In this document: positions 12,401 to 24,680 of the stretch, in pieces | Numbering within the stretch: the stretch's first letter is position 1 | Layout of the letters: each line of letters starts with the position of its first letter | Assembly: GCF_001619985.1 (NCBI RefSeq) | Contig: NW_017264197.1 | Coordinates: forward strand, 1,240,001-1,304,000 | Reading direction: 5' to 3' | Length of the DNA: 64,000 bases | Origin: Xylona heveae TC161 | Taxonomy: Eukaryota; Ascomycota; Xylonomycetes; Xylonales; Xylonaceae | Notes under the pieces: model-generated | The model's database searches: none | Told to the model about the DNA's origin: nothing | What the model saw: the letters and a program-made list of their open reading frames with translations, nothing else | Translations under genes and position numbers: made by a program

Positions 12401-15400
12401 GATGCAATGAAAGAATTGCACCAAAGAAGGATCGGTCAGGTGAGTGCGACTTCATAGCAGCCAGATAATTGTCCATGAGTTCCCATTGGCCTAGACCCCA
12501 AGCGGCGGCTGCAGCCAAAGACGCAATTTCTCGCCTATGCTCTGTCGAAGACTGGACCCATTTCTCCTGAGCCAAGGATGACAAGACGTCCCATTCGCCC
12601 AAGGCGTGTAAACATCGCATTTTGCCAAAAGTAACCTCAAATGAGTCTGGCTCCTCGAGCTCCCTACGCTGATAAGCCTGGAGTGCTTCCTCCCAGCGCT
12701 GTAACTTTTCAAACCAGGTCTCCTTGAGATCCACATCGCGGTAATTCTGTGCCTTGCGCAGAATACCGATCGCAGCGTCAGATTGTTGAAGGTGATTGTT
12801 GATGCTAATCAAAGCTTCCACTGCACTCGAGTTTTGATCTTGTAGGAACTCCAGCTCCTTGTAGTGGAGTGCCTTGGCGAAAGCATGGCACTTGTATGCG
12901 TACATTCCTAGCATCCTTATATCGATTGGCAGGGCCTTTTCGTCATGCTCCATGAATTCGGCAAGGTTAAGCAGGATTTGTAATATTTCGGGAGGGATGT
13001 GGGGTGACGTTAGAGCTATTTCAATGGAGCGGACCAATTCTTCCTGGTACTGATCGTATAGCTCGGTCCAGCACGATACGAAAGCTGCGTTGAAAAGATC
13101 CTTGGCTAATGGATAATAAACTCCAGCAAGGCCCGCACAAGCGCGTAAGGCATGAGAGGGTGATTCCTTGAGAAGCTCCACGCTAAACCGTCGCATCCAC
13201 TCCTGCCAGTCTTCACGAGTGGACTTCTGCGATGCCTCCCAAGCGTTCTTGAGATGTTGCTGATTCACGGGCAACTTCCTCTGCCCGATATCTGCAAACG
13301 GCGAGTCCTCGGTAGGTTCGTTATATCGTTCGTCAGGGCTGAGATCCTGCGGAAGAGGCTCTCCTTTCTGAAGCTTTGATACCAAGAGATCATAATTGGT
13401 GTGCGTAAGTTTGTTTATGGCCAGAATCTGTGGCTATCAGCTGAGCTACTCGAAAGATGGAAAGAAAATGACTGACCTTCTGGATCATAGGAACAAAGTG
13501 GAGATAGTCCTGGCCAAGCTGAAATATAAGCGCGCAAAGCGTATCGAGGGCCGCCTGCCTCAATATTATATCGCCACCGGCTAGAATTCGAGATAAAGGA
13601 TGGATAATCCGCGATGCAAAATCTGAGATATTGACCTGCCGTGAGAGTTTTGCCAAGGTCTCAATTGCCTGGCGTCTAATGCTTGTTGGTTGTTGTGGCT
13701 TCTCAAAGGTCCGAACAATAACCGGAATTATGAGGTGCAGGTACTCTTCGCTACTAGCCCCAAAGACTAGGAAGGTATGCAGCACTCTCTCCGACGGTAA
13801 TCTTCGCGGCGTCGAATCCTTTTCGAGAACTCCCAGCATAAGCGGAAGCAAATCGGCGAGATAGACCTTAAACTCTCCTTCGAGGGATCGAGAAATTGCT
13901 TCGACGAGAGACAGGATGGTTGCTTGCAATTGCGCGGTGGCTCCCCAAAACTCCTGCGCAACGTCCAAAATCTCTTTCAGATAAGGTCGAATATGCTGTC
14001 GCACAATAGAAACAAGGATGCTGAGCTGATTGAAGCATGATTCTAGACGACCGGGAGCTGAACTGCGGATGACTCCCACAAAGCCAGGGATGATCTGACC
14101 CAAGAATGGAACGCATTTCAAACCGAGGGTCTTGAAAATGTTCATGATTGCATCAATGACAGCAGAGTGGTACTGCGAAAGCGACGTATCTTTCAGGACA
14201 CCCATCAAGGTATTGATGACAACAGTTGGATAGTATTCGTCGTTAGACGGTGTCAGGCCATTCATAATCAGCGAAACGTCCGTAACGGGTTGCGTCTCAG
14301 CAGCGAGATGGCTCTCCGGCGACTTTTCAATCACTTGCTGATGCTTATACGGGTCGAGTGCACCGAGGATACCCATTAGCTTTATGGTTTCCTTTCGAAG
14401 AGTTCCCGTTTGTTCGGTCTTTACAATGTTGACCAGAATAGAAAGCAATTGAGGATGTTCGAGGTAGGGATCGATGACATAGCCAGAATTGCTGGCAAGT
14501 TGTCCAAGAGTACGAAGTGCCGCTTCACGCTTGGGTGGGGAACTCAAGTCCTGCAGAGCCTCGATGATGGTTGGCATAAGATCAGGTACATATGGTAACA
14601 TGTCCTCTCCGCCGACAGTTGCAAGTTCGCCAATCGCTTTGAGAACGGTGGCTGCCACACCGGCGTTAGGATCTTTCGCCTTTGGGAGCAAGACAGTAAT
14701 CATAGGATCGACGTATGGCTTGATCAAGGCCGTCGAATTTGCGACAAATAAGCTTAGGAGCTTGGCACTCTCTTCTTTATTCCGAGGGACGTTGGAATAT
14801 TCAAGTTCAGTTAGAATTTGGATGAGCACCTTTCGAAGCGAAGGGAAGACATAAGCCGGATTGACCGAGGTGAGGCGACCTATTATAGTAATCGCAGCCT
14901 CTCTTATGCCGAAAACCTCGTCGTTGAGTGCCAGGAAGAGAGTTCGAACATTCTCTGCTTTTGCGAGATGTCGATCGAATCGAGCGTCCAACGAAAGGAG
15001 AACAGTTCTCCTAATATCGGAATCGGCATCGGCAACGCCCACGGTAAGAAGCTTTTCGATAACTTCGCTCACGACTTGAATAGCATGATGACTTGTTTGA
15101 TATACGATAGGATCCCTGACGAATAATTGACAACAAGTCAAGGCGGCGGCCTTCCGGATTTCGGGATTATCATCCTCGACATAGCGTATAGCCACATCGC
15201 GAACAAATTCATTAAGGACGTGTCCTTGAGGAAAACTTTTAGTCTCACGTATCTGATATCAATAGATGAGGGGGGAACCAACCTGAAAAGTCGAAACTGC
15301 CCAGAGTATGAAGGGCGAGCGCTATCTCCGTTTCTCGTTGCTCAACAGCCAGTGGATCTTTATGATCTCTCACCCCAATGCTTGGGGGAGGTAGGCCGCC

Positions 15401-16900
15401 GGAAGGGCTACCCAGGGGCTTAAACGGCCGCCCACAAAGTACCTGACTTAAAACGTCTAATAATTTCTCCTGAATCATAGGCTTGATGGGTGGAATATAA
15501 TGAGCCATATCAACAAGGGCCTGAGTGAGAGACTCGCTCAATCCGCAAGCAAAGATGGGTTCGAGCAGAGCTTCCATGTATTTGCTGAGAGTTTGTCCTA
15601 CCGCGATCGAAAGCATGCTAATGCATTCAAATACGGGGGCTTCATTCACATTCCGATTGCGCCTTGAAACGAGTCAGTCACCTAAAATGAGATCAAAGGG
15701 AAAAGGGTCAAAAAGATACTCACGTCTTCATGCTCAGTCCTTCCCTCACGTACACCAAAATACCGTCAAGGTAGGGAGCAATGGCGCTACCCACGGCACT
15801 GGCTATCTTTCCAATAGCAATGAAAGCCGCATTTCGATCTTTCTCGCGCTTGAGCTGGCCTTGAAGGTAAACCATCACTTTATGAAGATAATTCGTGACA
15901 AAGTCCATTGGGGCATAAGCCGCCAATATTGGGATCAGAACGACTATCTGTCTTCTAACCAAGGGCTCGCGATGGTCCTTGTATCGTAGAATGATTTCAC
16001 AGGCATCGCGGTAATGGTCATGCATGAACATTCCTCCTCGTAAGAACAGCTCTTTGATGGTGAGGAGTGAGCCATGGATGGCTTCGGTAGAAGGGAGCCT
16101 GAGGCCCTGCAGAGCCTCCTCGTAGATGCGCGAAAACCATTGTTGGCGGAGCTGAGCGTCTCTTGCGGAAATAATCTCGAAACAGGCGCTGGCGGCCTCG
16201 GCGGCAGATTCCCGAATAAGAACTTTCGGGTCCCGCAGAGCGACCCAGATGACATCAAATATCTGAGGGACGAAAGCATACAAGAGAGTCGGTGAGTTCT
16301 TAGCAAGTTCACGAAGGGAAAGAACAGCGGCAAATCGTCTATTCTCTTGTCGATCGGACTGGAGCCACTCCAACGCGGCCTTGACTTCACTCTCCACCAG
16401 CTCCGCGGTCAAGGTCCCTCCCGGAGTAGCCAAACGACCTAGAGCGCGAGCAGCAACAACCATCGCCGCCGTGTCATTACTTCGCATTACGCTTCTCAGA
16501 TAGCTGGAGAAGCGGGTGGTCTTTTGCGCAGCGTCATCGCCGTCGAAATCAATGAGGCGATCCAGGGCCAGGATGCCACCTATTCGCTCGTTGGTATCAT
16601 TGCTGTGAACTACTAGCTGCGCGACCCTGCCATTGACAAGATTGTAATATTCTTGGAATTTCTCCGGGGTTAATTCTGTTACAGCATTAATATCCGATAG
16701 CAAGTATAATAACCAAATATCGTACCCCTAGAGGCGGTAGAAAGCTGATCGAGCAGCTCATATGCTGCCTTTTGGCGCACTTCATCATTTCTGTGAGAAA
16801 AATTAGCCAACCGCCGTGTGAACAGGAGAACTCCTTTCTGGTCCACTCACTTTGACTTGAGTTCCTGAAAGATACGGTTCAGGGTATCCGGCTGAGCCAT
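9463..16900 (-). CDS. tor: Target of rapamycin (TOR) serine/threonine kinase
   Basis: A 2363-residue PIKK family kinase, the core of TORC1/TORC2 and master regulator of growth in response to nutrients. It has seven minus-strand exons: 16851-16900, 16726-16790, 15724-16675, 15283-15662, 13477-15224, 9888-13427 and 9463-9819. Phases agree throughout. The N-terminal half is alpha-solenoid HEAT repeats. It is followed by the FAT domain, the FRB domain (EEASRLYFG with Ser1860, the rapamycin-site serine, and AWDLYYQVF), the kinase domain (GDRHPSN with Asp2163; DFG Asp2182) and the FATC tail ending YGWCSYW. Introns are 49-68 nt; two donors are less usual (GTCAGT, GTTGGT). The start [17 protein letters not shown] matches the usual fungal TOR N-terminus. 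The length is normal for the family, and the intact FRB predicts sensitivity to FKBP12-rapamycin. Confidence 0.97.
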
Positions 16901-17647
16901 GGCGGGCGGTATTTTCTCAGTGAAAGGCCCCGCCGGACGATCAAAGCTCAAATCACTTTTCCATTCGTATTGATGAGCTCTCAATCTGCTGAGAGAAGGT
17001 CGTCGAAGCTCAGCAGTGTCGCTGAAGCTGAAACTATGAGCGTGGACGACCGGTATCACTGGTGGCCTCCGTGCTACTACGTGATATAGCCGACACGTTC
17101 GGCTAGTTCCGAGCCTCGGAGGCTTGATATACTTGCCCCGTGTCTTGGGTGGTTCAACCAATCTCGCTTGAAGCTTCTCTACTGAACAAGGCTTGGCCTG
17201 AAGCGATAAAGCATTCACGTTTCTCTGATTTGTTGTTTAGGGGGGTAAGGTAATATGCATTTCAGTGATGACCATACAACTTTCTATCTCACCATACTTT
17301 TCTTTTCATCTATCATCAGTTCCTTGTCTATTCTAAAATTAACTTCGCCCCTTCAGATGCACATGATGTCACGCGGACGTTGTTCGAAATTAAACGTCCA
17401 GCCGTTCTGTGACCAGGCTCGTAGGCCTCTGATAGAGCTGAAATGTGGACACTATTACTATTTTAAACAGATCATAAGGTAAAGCTTCCTCTATTCTTCC
17501 GAAGGTTGACACGTAGATCTCTTTGCTGCTCCCACATACCACGTCAAATCAGGCATCGAATGTAAGTATATTTAAAGGCGGGAAACTGAAATTTTATTTG
17601 CGCTGGGATATTTTTAGAACTTGATACAAAACACGTGCCCGGTCATC
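16901..17647. other. Intergenic, TOR promoter and 3' side of the reductase gene
   Basis: This 747-bp spacer holds the TOR promoter on its left part, since TOR starts at 16900 on the minus strand. An in-frame open stretch extends upstream of the TOR ATG to 17218 but lacks conserved sequence, so I treat it as 5' UTR. No other gene is seen. Confidence 0.5.
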
Positions 17648-18992
17648 TTACGCTCCAATAGCTTGCAATGACTTGACAAGGTCAACGACAGACTCCTCAT
17701 ACGGCCTAAACTTAATGCCCAACTCATTGACCGCTCTGCTATTATCGAACCCAGGCTTAGCACCCTCAGGATAATCTCCACCAGGAGTACTCTCGGTAGG
17801 GAGCTTTGATGCCAGCTCGGGGAAGTTCTTTCGAACAATATCGGCCGTCTCCTTGTTGCTGTAGTAGCCAGCAATGATGAAGTGTCTCTTTCCTGCTGCC
17901 GAATCCAGTTCGAAAGCTTTAACGTGAGCGAGAGCCACGTCCTATCGACTGATTAGTAGAAGTTCTAGAATTTGAAATGGATGAGTCTGATCATACGCGA
18001 ACATCTACCCAAAGGATGAGGCCGGTGGGGGGTATCTCGTTCTTCCATTTGCCTTGGATCAGATCTGCTACCCGGCTGTTTGAGGTGTTGATGCTTGACA
18101 GGTCATTGAGATAGTTGATCACGGGACCGAAAACCATTGGAGGGTTAATGGTGGCAACAGTAAAGTTTGGCTTCTCCTTTTCCACAAATTCCCAGGCGGC
18201 CCTTTCGGCGAAGGTCTTGCTAGCTATCATTGAAATGAGTTTGAGTCCCAAGAAGAATAGTTCTGGAGTAAGCTTACCTCTGTACGCATCGGCAGGGTTC
18301 TTCTCTGCATCTTCTAATGTAACTTGATTCCAGTCCTGCTCGGAGTAAACATGGCCGGGCTTCTTGGTCTGATCCCAGATAGCCGCGAAAGACGAGGTAA
18401 TGACCTAACATGCCATGTTAGTCGCAGCCTCTCATATAAGTCCACAATTGGTAGCCGTACCACTCGCTTCACTGATGGTGCGCTCTTCTTAATTGCCTTC
18501 AAAATACCAGTGGTTCCAATAATCGCAGGATCCAGGAGATCCTTCTTTGCGTCCGTAACGTTGAAATGGAAAGGAGAGGCCGTGTGGAGGACGGCCTCAA
18601 ACGGGGGCTCGGATTTCACGGCTTCGTCGAAAGCATCGGGCTTCGAAATGTCCTCGACAATCGCAAAGTCGAGCTTGTCCTTGGACACTTGAGGATAGGC
18701 ATCCTTGATCTTCTGGGCCTTTTCGAGAGAGCGAACGGTTGTGACAACGGAGTGACTTAATACCAGCAATTAGAAGATGTGTCTAGTTTTGTATCGTGGC
18801 TCAAGCATACCCATTCTTCAGTAAAAGGTCAAGAACGTGAGCGGCGATGAAGCCAGAGCCCCCTGCCAGGTGTTAGCAGAGTCAATTCCCTTTTATATTT
18901 GGATTTTTTTAATGTCAATTGGTACGATGCCCCCTAGCTTAAGAAGGTCCAAATGGGGGTTCGAACCTACCAGTCAGCAAAACACGAGTCAT
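17648..18992 (-). CDS. NADPH-dependent short-chain reductase (GRE2/dihydroflavonol reductase-like)
   Basis: A 338-residue extended short-chain dehydrogenase, related to yeast GRE2 methylglyoxal reductase and fungal ketoreductases, expected to reduce carbonyl substrates with NADPH in the cytosol. It has six minus-strand exons: 18971-18992, 18811-18862, 18461-18755, 18278-18404, 17997-18223 and 17648-17941. The Rossmann motif TGGSGFIAAHVLD spans the first two exons. HTASPF is the usual beta-strand 4 motif, and ITSSFAA carries the catalytic Ser. The catalytic YRASK (YxxxK) is split by intron 4. The C-terminal half (FTVATINPPMVFGP, LILWVDVRDVALAHV) is typical of the family. The natural substrate cannot be told from sequence. 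Confidence 0.92.
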
Positions 18993-19993
18993 TATGAATG
19001 AAAGGATAATATCAAGCACGGTCAATCTATAATTTAAATGAAGTCTATAGTAGAAATCGGCGAGCAACAATTCAGGAATACCAAAGCTTTATATACTGGC
19101 CTCAATCGTGGGGCCATTGCATGATGACACTCGACTATTGCACTATCCGTTCGCGTCCATCGGCGTTACCTGCCACCGAACAACCCCACATCTTATCTCG
19201 ATATCGGCGATAAATAGTAATGCTGCCCCACAGAAAGACACACGAAAATGGTATGGAAAGCGGGATGATGATTAATTCAGAAGTCAACTAACTTATCAGC
19301 TAATATACTCCTTAAGCGAGACCGGGTAACGGACGGTGAGTTTTTCCACGGAAGGAACCGCCTTCCATCACAATAAATAGGATTTATCCGGCAACAAAAA
19401 ATATGAGGGCTGTTGACCTCCTACTTCACAACTCTTGCATTCTCCGCTCCTAATTCCGAGCGCAAGGGAGTAGGATTGTTTTGTAATTTTATTACAACGA
19501 TGCAAAATGGAAAAATATTCAAATGACGTAAATTTATGTTTTGCTTCTCTCTGCTTCTCTTTCAACGGAGATGAGGGGTTGAGAAATATTATGTAATTAC
19601 TCAGGAACCCATGCAAAGGCTACCGATTTCCAGAATGGTCTTTAGTTTGCTACAAGGTACACGCTTCAGAGGTACCGAGGGACGCAGGTCCACTGAACGC
19701 ACACTTGTCGCGCCCATCGACCAGGGTTTGGAGTTGGCCTGATGGCTAAGATTTCGCTTAACTAATTTTCCTCACTATTTCTGGTAAAGTTACACCCGGA
19801 CCCTGACAATTCCTGTAGCCAACTTTGTACAAAGTTCAGTTAGCCTAGCCTAGACAAAGGTTTAGTCTCCCAACTGGGAAAGCCGAATTGACATTTCCGT
19901 GATACGAACAAGAAATATTGGGGAAACGATACGTACGGTATGGTAGCTTGGGCATTATCTCCGAATACTCGCTGACTGATCGGATCGTTTCTG
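18993..19993. other. Divergent promoter region, 1 kb
   Basis: This AT-rich spacer lies between the reductase gene (-) and the zinc-finger gene (+) and should hold both promoters. No gene or strong motif is visible. The first exon of the zinc-finger gene could extend into it. Confidence 0.45.
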
Positions 19994-20710
19994 ATGCAGA
20001 ATTCTTATCTATCCGATCATGGGTGAGAGGTAGGCCAAATTCTTCAACGCGAGCCCGGCCATTGAAGCAGGTCCGGACGGGAAGATTGAATATGCCTTGT
20101 GTAATTATAGGTGCGATGACTGTGGTCGTTGGTTCAGAAGCTACGATAATTATCGCCAGGTATGATCCGATCTTTAAAGCCACTAGCCATTGTTCAAAAT
20201 ACACATGTTGACCTTTTTGTTCAGCACTCCCGAACTCACTTGAGCCGAGATAAACAATGTTTCGGATGTACTAGAGATTTTGCAGAATACTCAGCCATGA
20301 TCATTCATCTAGAATCTGGAAACTGCCCTTCCGGCATGAACTGCGACCGACTAATTGACATTGCAGCGGAATGCTTTCAGTCTAAAAAGTACATGGTCAA
20401 GGGACTCAGTCGGGAGCGACGCCTGTCAATCGACTCTGATCTTTCAGAATACCGCGATTACTATGACGAATTTTATGAATGCCCCTACTGCGGCAAGTCA
20501 TTTCCCCATGGTTTAAGCTTAAAACAACATCTGGAATCCACAGCTCACAGACCATACATCTTCAAGTGTCCTGATCGCGATTGCGGAGTGACATTTAATA
20601 GCGTTAGTGGTCTCGTCCAGCATGTGGAAAGCGACCGTTGCGACGAGGGGATCCGCTCAGGCACTGGTAGCATCCAAAAGATGCTCCGCTGGCTTTTCCT
20701 GCAGACCTGA
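19994..20710 (+). CDS. C2H2-type zinc-finger protein
   Basis: A 187-residue protein with about four zinc-finger-like units, from three exons: 19994-20022, 20111-20159 and 20225-20710. The first finger (CDDCGRWFRSYDNYRQHSRTH, cut here into CDDCGRWFRSYDN and YRQHSRTH) is split by the second intron but is a perfect C-x2-C-x12-H-x3-H. Next come CFGCTRDFAEYSAMIIHLES with a following C, a second perfect C2H2 finger in YECPYCGKSFPHGLSLKQHL, and CPDRDCGVTFNSVSGLVQHV with a following C. Fungi have many such proteins, often with a C-terminal cryptic finger. Nucleic-acid binding is likely and targets are unknown. Exons 2 and 3 are well supported; exon 1 (only nine codons and a partial) is my best guess and the real start may differ. 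Confidence 0.6.
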
Positions 20711-20964
20711 GGCAGTTGAGGACTTTAGACGCATCCGGGGTTGATAGAGGCTTTCTTGTCCCGTTAGATATTTCTGTACTCCGTACTTGAGCGAGGCGTT
20801 CAACTTCCAGGCGAGGCGTGCGGTTCCTTCACAAACTTTTAGCATGATCCAAATATTTTTCTGCCAAAAAAATCTTACTTTTGACGGAGCCGGCAAAGTG
20901 AAACAAGAGCCAGCTTGACATTGAATTGAGAAGCAATTACCAGTAATGATATGTTTGAAAAGTA

Positions 20965-22514
20965 CTAAGCACTGTCAGGCTCCCTGCCACCGACGTATTC
21001 CGAGAGTCGCGATATCTGCCTAGCGTTCGACAAATTTTGCCGCTCTTCATCTCCTTCGGGGCTTTCAACGTCAACTCCATTATCGTTTCCGTTTGGAGTC
21101 AGACCATTGGTGCCATTGGACCCATCTTGATACGGAAACCAGACGTCATTGTAATGCTGCGTGAAGAGATGTCCAGATGCATTGCGACGGAAGAATACTC
21201 TGCCATGATACTCAAAGTCGTACTTTGTCTTGTGCGCATTGTACAAGACGCCCCATCTGGTAACTGGATCCTTTTCATTGCAGAAATGTTCTATATGGCG
21301 GATGATGCGGGTCTGCGGTCTACTCGCGCTGGATCGGGGATTGTCAAAATGCGAAGCAGCGGAGCCGAACGTGTAGACCTCCTGTAGCCCATGTTTTATT
21401 AGTGGAAAAAGAGCGTCTATCTTGGAAATATGACGACAGCGGGAGGAGAGATAAAGGAATGGAATAATGCAGCGAGACCTACCAATTTACTGAGGTTCTC
21501 GGAATCCAACGTGGTAAACATCTTATCAAGCACCAACGACACAATGAGGCCGCCTTGAGAATGCCCGATTAGGACGACCTTCTCCACAGAGGGGTCAAGC
21601 ACGTAATCCCGCAAATACGCAAAAGTGATCCGGCCGTCGGTAGTGTTGAGGTAAAAGCACCTTTGAAACAGGCATTCTATAAGGTCGTGTATTATCCCAT
21701 AGCTGAAGCGGAGGGAAAAAAATAAAACAAGATTAGCTTTTGAACAATTTCAATGACTTCTGAGTGAGCCAAAACGACTTCATTGCTAGGCTTTACCTTC
21801 TATTGTGCACGCCGACAATTGGCCTGCCGAATGTCTCTGCCAGTCGTTCACAGTTCCTCTGGAGACCGTAATGGCTGTAGAGCAGTCGCGTTAACAACAT
21901 CAATCACTAATGCCTTATGTGGCTTGGAAAATAGAAAGAGTTGGAAAAACAGAAGGGAAAGCACATGTCATCTTGACAGAAAGGAATCATTGCATCGACG
22001 AAAAGGCTTCATGGACTCTGATGCATATAGCAATGAAAGCATCAGTGCGGCAAAAGGTTTCCACCAGCAGGGAAGATTACCTGGTCATGATACCGTTGAC
22101 AAAGACCCATCGCTCTTTGCTAAACTTCTGCCAATCGGCGGGATTCTGGGCGGCGAATACTACTCTTTTCCCTTGCAGCGGAAGACAGAGCAGGTACAGA
22201 ATTAGAAAGACCACAAAGATGCCAACGGCGAATGCAAGTCCGGGAAAGAGGAAGAAGGCCGGAAAAAGTGCAAATAGGACAACAGTTTCCAGCACGGAAA
22301 CGACAAGGAGGATAATCGAATTTCTAATATTCTTGGGCGTAGGATAAAGCTCTGCCAGATGGTCTTTCGTGCGGAGCGGCAGAAAAGCATCAATGATGTA
22401 AGGTATTTGTGCTAACAGAACAGCTATGTCGCCCACGAAGAGACGAAGAGGACTGTCGCTGGCGGCCGCGCGATCGGCGTCGGGTACTTTAGGCAACGCA
22501 GGATCTTTGGCCAT
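20965..22514 (-). CDS. Membrane-anchored alpha/beta-hydrolase-fold protein
   Basis: A 382-residue protein with four minus-strand exons: 22081-22514, 21797-21874, 21483-21702 and 20965-21381. The N-terminal third holds the motif AFLPLRTKDHLAELYPTPKN followed by two strong hydrophobic helices (about residues 73-120). The C-terminal part has a hydrolase-like core with the nucleophile elbow GHSQGG, Ser219, and the downstream His-bearing segment SGHLFTQHYND. Splicing joins IMT-SHYGLQRNCERL and VHNR-SYGIIHDLIECL without phase conflict. I recognise the architecture from an uncharacterised fungal family of membrane alpha/beta hydrolases. Lipase or esterase activity is plausible but not shown. The last 60 residues are hydrophilic and variable. 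The ATG at 22514 begins the first in-frame Met of the conserved leader MAKDP. Confidence 0.82.
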
Positions 22515-23221
22515 ATTTTGAGAATGTAGACGGCGATGCAGATTGCACAGGCGTTCTGGTAAATATAATTCGGATTGAGGTGAGGTCTTTCGAGTCAAAA
22601 TTAACTGTTGTATTATTTATGAATTCAACTCAAGGCTTGAAGGAGTCAGGGAAACGCTAGAGACGCGGAAGAATAGAGAAGCCACGCAAAGATTGAAGCC
22701 ACTGGATAGGGAAAAAAAAGTTACGATGTAAAGATGGGCATGTTCAAGGGAAACTTTTAGAACAACTTTTGAGGGGGAATGGGCCACGAGGGACCCCAGA
22801 ATGGGCACGATTTATGATGTATTGAGAGTTTTGGGCAGGCACGTTGTGATATGCTTCACATGACGTCCTGCCGAAGCGCCTGACCAACCAAAATAAGACA
22901 GCCGAACCCTCGGAGTCCTCGCACTTGGAACGGCAAAAACATGATGTTTCTTCTGTTTCAAGCATATTGTTGAATGGTTGAGAGCCCCGGTGGAAATGAT
23001 TTTAGAGAGGACTTTTGTCGATTTGTTTTTCGCCAGATCGCTATTCTTGATTCGCTAATGTAATGCGACGTCATCGCGTTCTGGTGGGACAAGGAAGGTA
23101 GAGTGAACATGTAATTGGTCTGCAGGTCCATCGAGGGTTTCGCGCCAAACAAGGCCCGTTCGTATTGTTCAGGAACTAACTTCGTGCCACGATGTCTCGC
23201 AGCACAGGGATTTCTGCACCT
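22515..23221. other. Promoter region of the hydrolase gene
   Basis: This 707-bp spacer lies between two minus-strand genes. It should hold the hydrolase promoter on its left and the HRI1 3' UTR on its right. No gene is supported. Confidence 0.5.
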
Positions 23222-24078
23222 CTACCATTCTGACCTCTCGATCACTTCCCACGTAATGTCACCCACATCGGTCGTCTGTCCTTGCTCGAGGCCCTCTGGT
23301 TTGAACGTGAGTGGGCACGGAAGTGTTCCCCGACCCATTCCCACCACCCTTTCCCAGGTCCCAGACTCCGTAGGAAAGGTCTGAACAGACCATCCACCTG
23401 AATCGTCCTCGCTGCCTATTATCGCCCCTACCGAAACAGGGGCATACGTGTCTCTTGACCTCCATCTCCACCTCTCGACATGCAGGTTGCCACCGCTCTT
23501 AATTATTCCCTGACACCAAGACCCAACACGCACAACCATACCAATAGAGTCCTTATTATTTCCGGCAGTTCGCAAAACAATGGCGCATTTTTTGTCTTCG
23601 TCGTCTGTACTCTGAATTTTGAGATCGCGCCAAGTCTCTTCGTAATCGGTAATCTCGCCAGTGGTCGGGTGAGGGCCTCTTCCTTTTTCAAGAACTAGAC
23701 CGCTTGGTTGAGGAAACATATCGCCTTCGTCAACTTGCGGATCATCGCTTCTTGAGTCCACCCAGTGCTCCCAGCGACCATGGGAAGCTGCACCCTCTGT
23801 AGTTGCTTTTTCTGAGTGAGATTGGCCAGCAAATGCCCAGTCTATGCGAGCTGTCGAGCTGCTATCATTTGCGAATTTTGGCTGCTTGAAATAAGACAGT
23901 TTGAGGACTCTTATGTCCACAAAATGAGAGCCAGGTGACGTCAATACGAGGGTAGAAGTAGGCTCACTCGCCGGTTCAGGAACCTATATGGTGTCAGTAA
24001 AATTGCTCACTTTTGCGTCTTAATATGGGCTCTTACCCAGCGAATGGATCGCCTTTCGGATATTGATGCAGAGGGCAT
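23222..24078 (-). CDS. hri1: HRI1-like protein
   Basis: A 267-residue cytosolic protein of the fungal HRI1 family, which has two lipocalin-like beta-barrel domains; yeast Hri1 binds Hrr25 and translocon components but its biochemical role is unclear. It has two minus-strand exons, 24037-24078 and 23222-23983, joined RSIRW-VPEPASEPT. Landmarks are LVLTSPGSHFVDIRVLK, IDWAFAG, GRWEHWVDSR, VDEGDMFPQPSG, TDYEETWRD, a WCQGI block and the final domain LPCPLTFKPEG with DITWEVIE near the end. The length and motif order match the family. The 53-nt intron is canonical. Confidence 0.88.
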
Positions 24079-24680
24079 GTTTACTATCCTCGTAATTTGT
24101 GCAATCTCGAATGCTTATTGAACAGGATAGCTTGCCCTTCATAAGTGTTCGCTTACTATCCCCGTGGCGTATTTGTGGAGAGCCGCACTTGGTGCGTTTC
24201 GGGCGGTTATCGATAGCGATGGCTTGGAATTTCGGTATAACTTTCGTCCGGCTCAGCAGTTAATCCGTCATGCCTCTTGATCACCCCCTGTTGTGTCTTT
24301 AAGCATACAATCAAGGAATTGGGTGCCTTCTAGTGATACACGCATTTACTTTTCATTACATTGGTATGGCGGCAATAAGCCTTCATTAAAAATCATATAT
24401 CCAATACTCCAAAAACTTAGAGCGCATGGGTTGACCAAACCATATGCTTTTAGCACTACATACAAAGGAAGAAGGAGAGGAGAAAAGGTGCCGCGAAATA
24501 ACAGAGTGCTATGCCGTCCCCGTATATGAATCAATGCAGCTGGGCGAGAATGTCGCTGGCGCCCAACCCATTCCTATTAATATATCAAAACGTCTGCAGG
24601 AGAAAATGAAGTTCTTGACTAGCCCTTGAACGCCTCTCTCAGATATGACAATAATGTTCGGAAAGCCATGAGAATAAAGA
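24079..24680. other. HRI1 promoter region
   Basis: This 602-bp spacer lies between HRI1 and the haem lyase gene, both on the minus strand. No gene or RNA is visible. Confidence 0.5.

Noticed and set aside
14489-15126. Long plus-strand open frames inside TOR
   Set aside because: They are antisense shadows of the TOR reading frame; they carry no independent motif.
16901-17218. Possible N-terminal extension of TOR in the same frame
   Set aside because: The extra residues are not conserved-looking, and the Met at 16900 begins the usual TOR N-terminal sequence.
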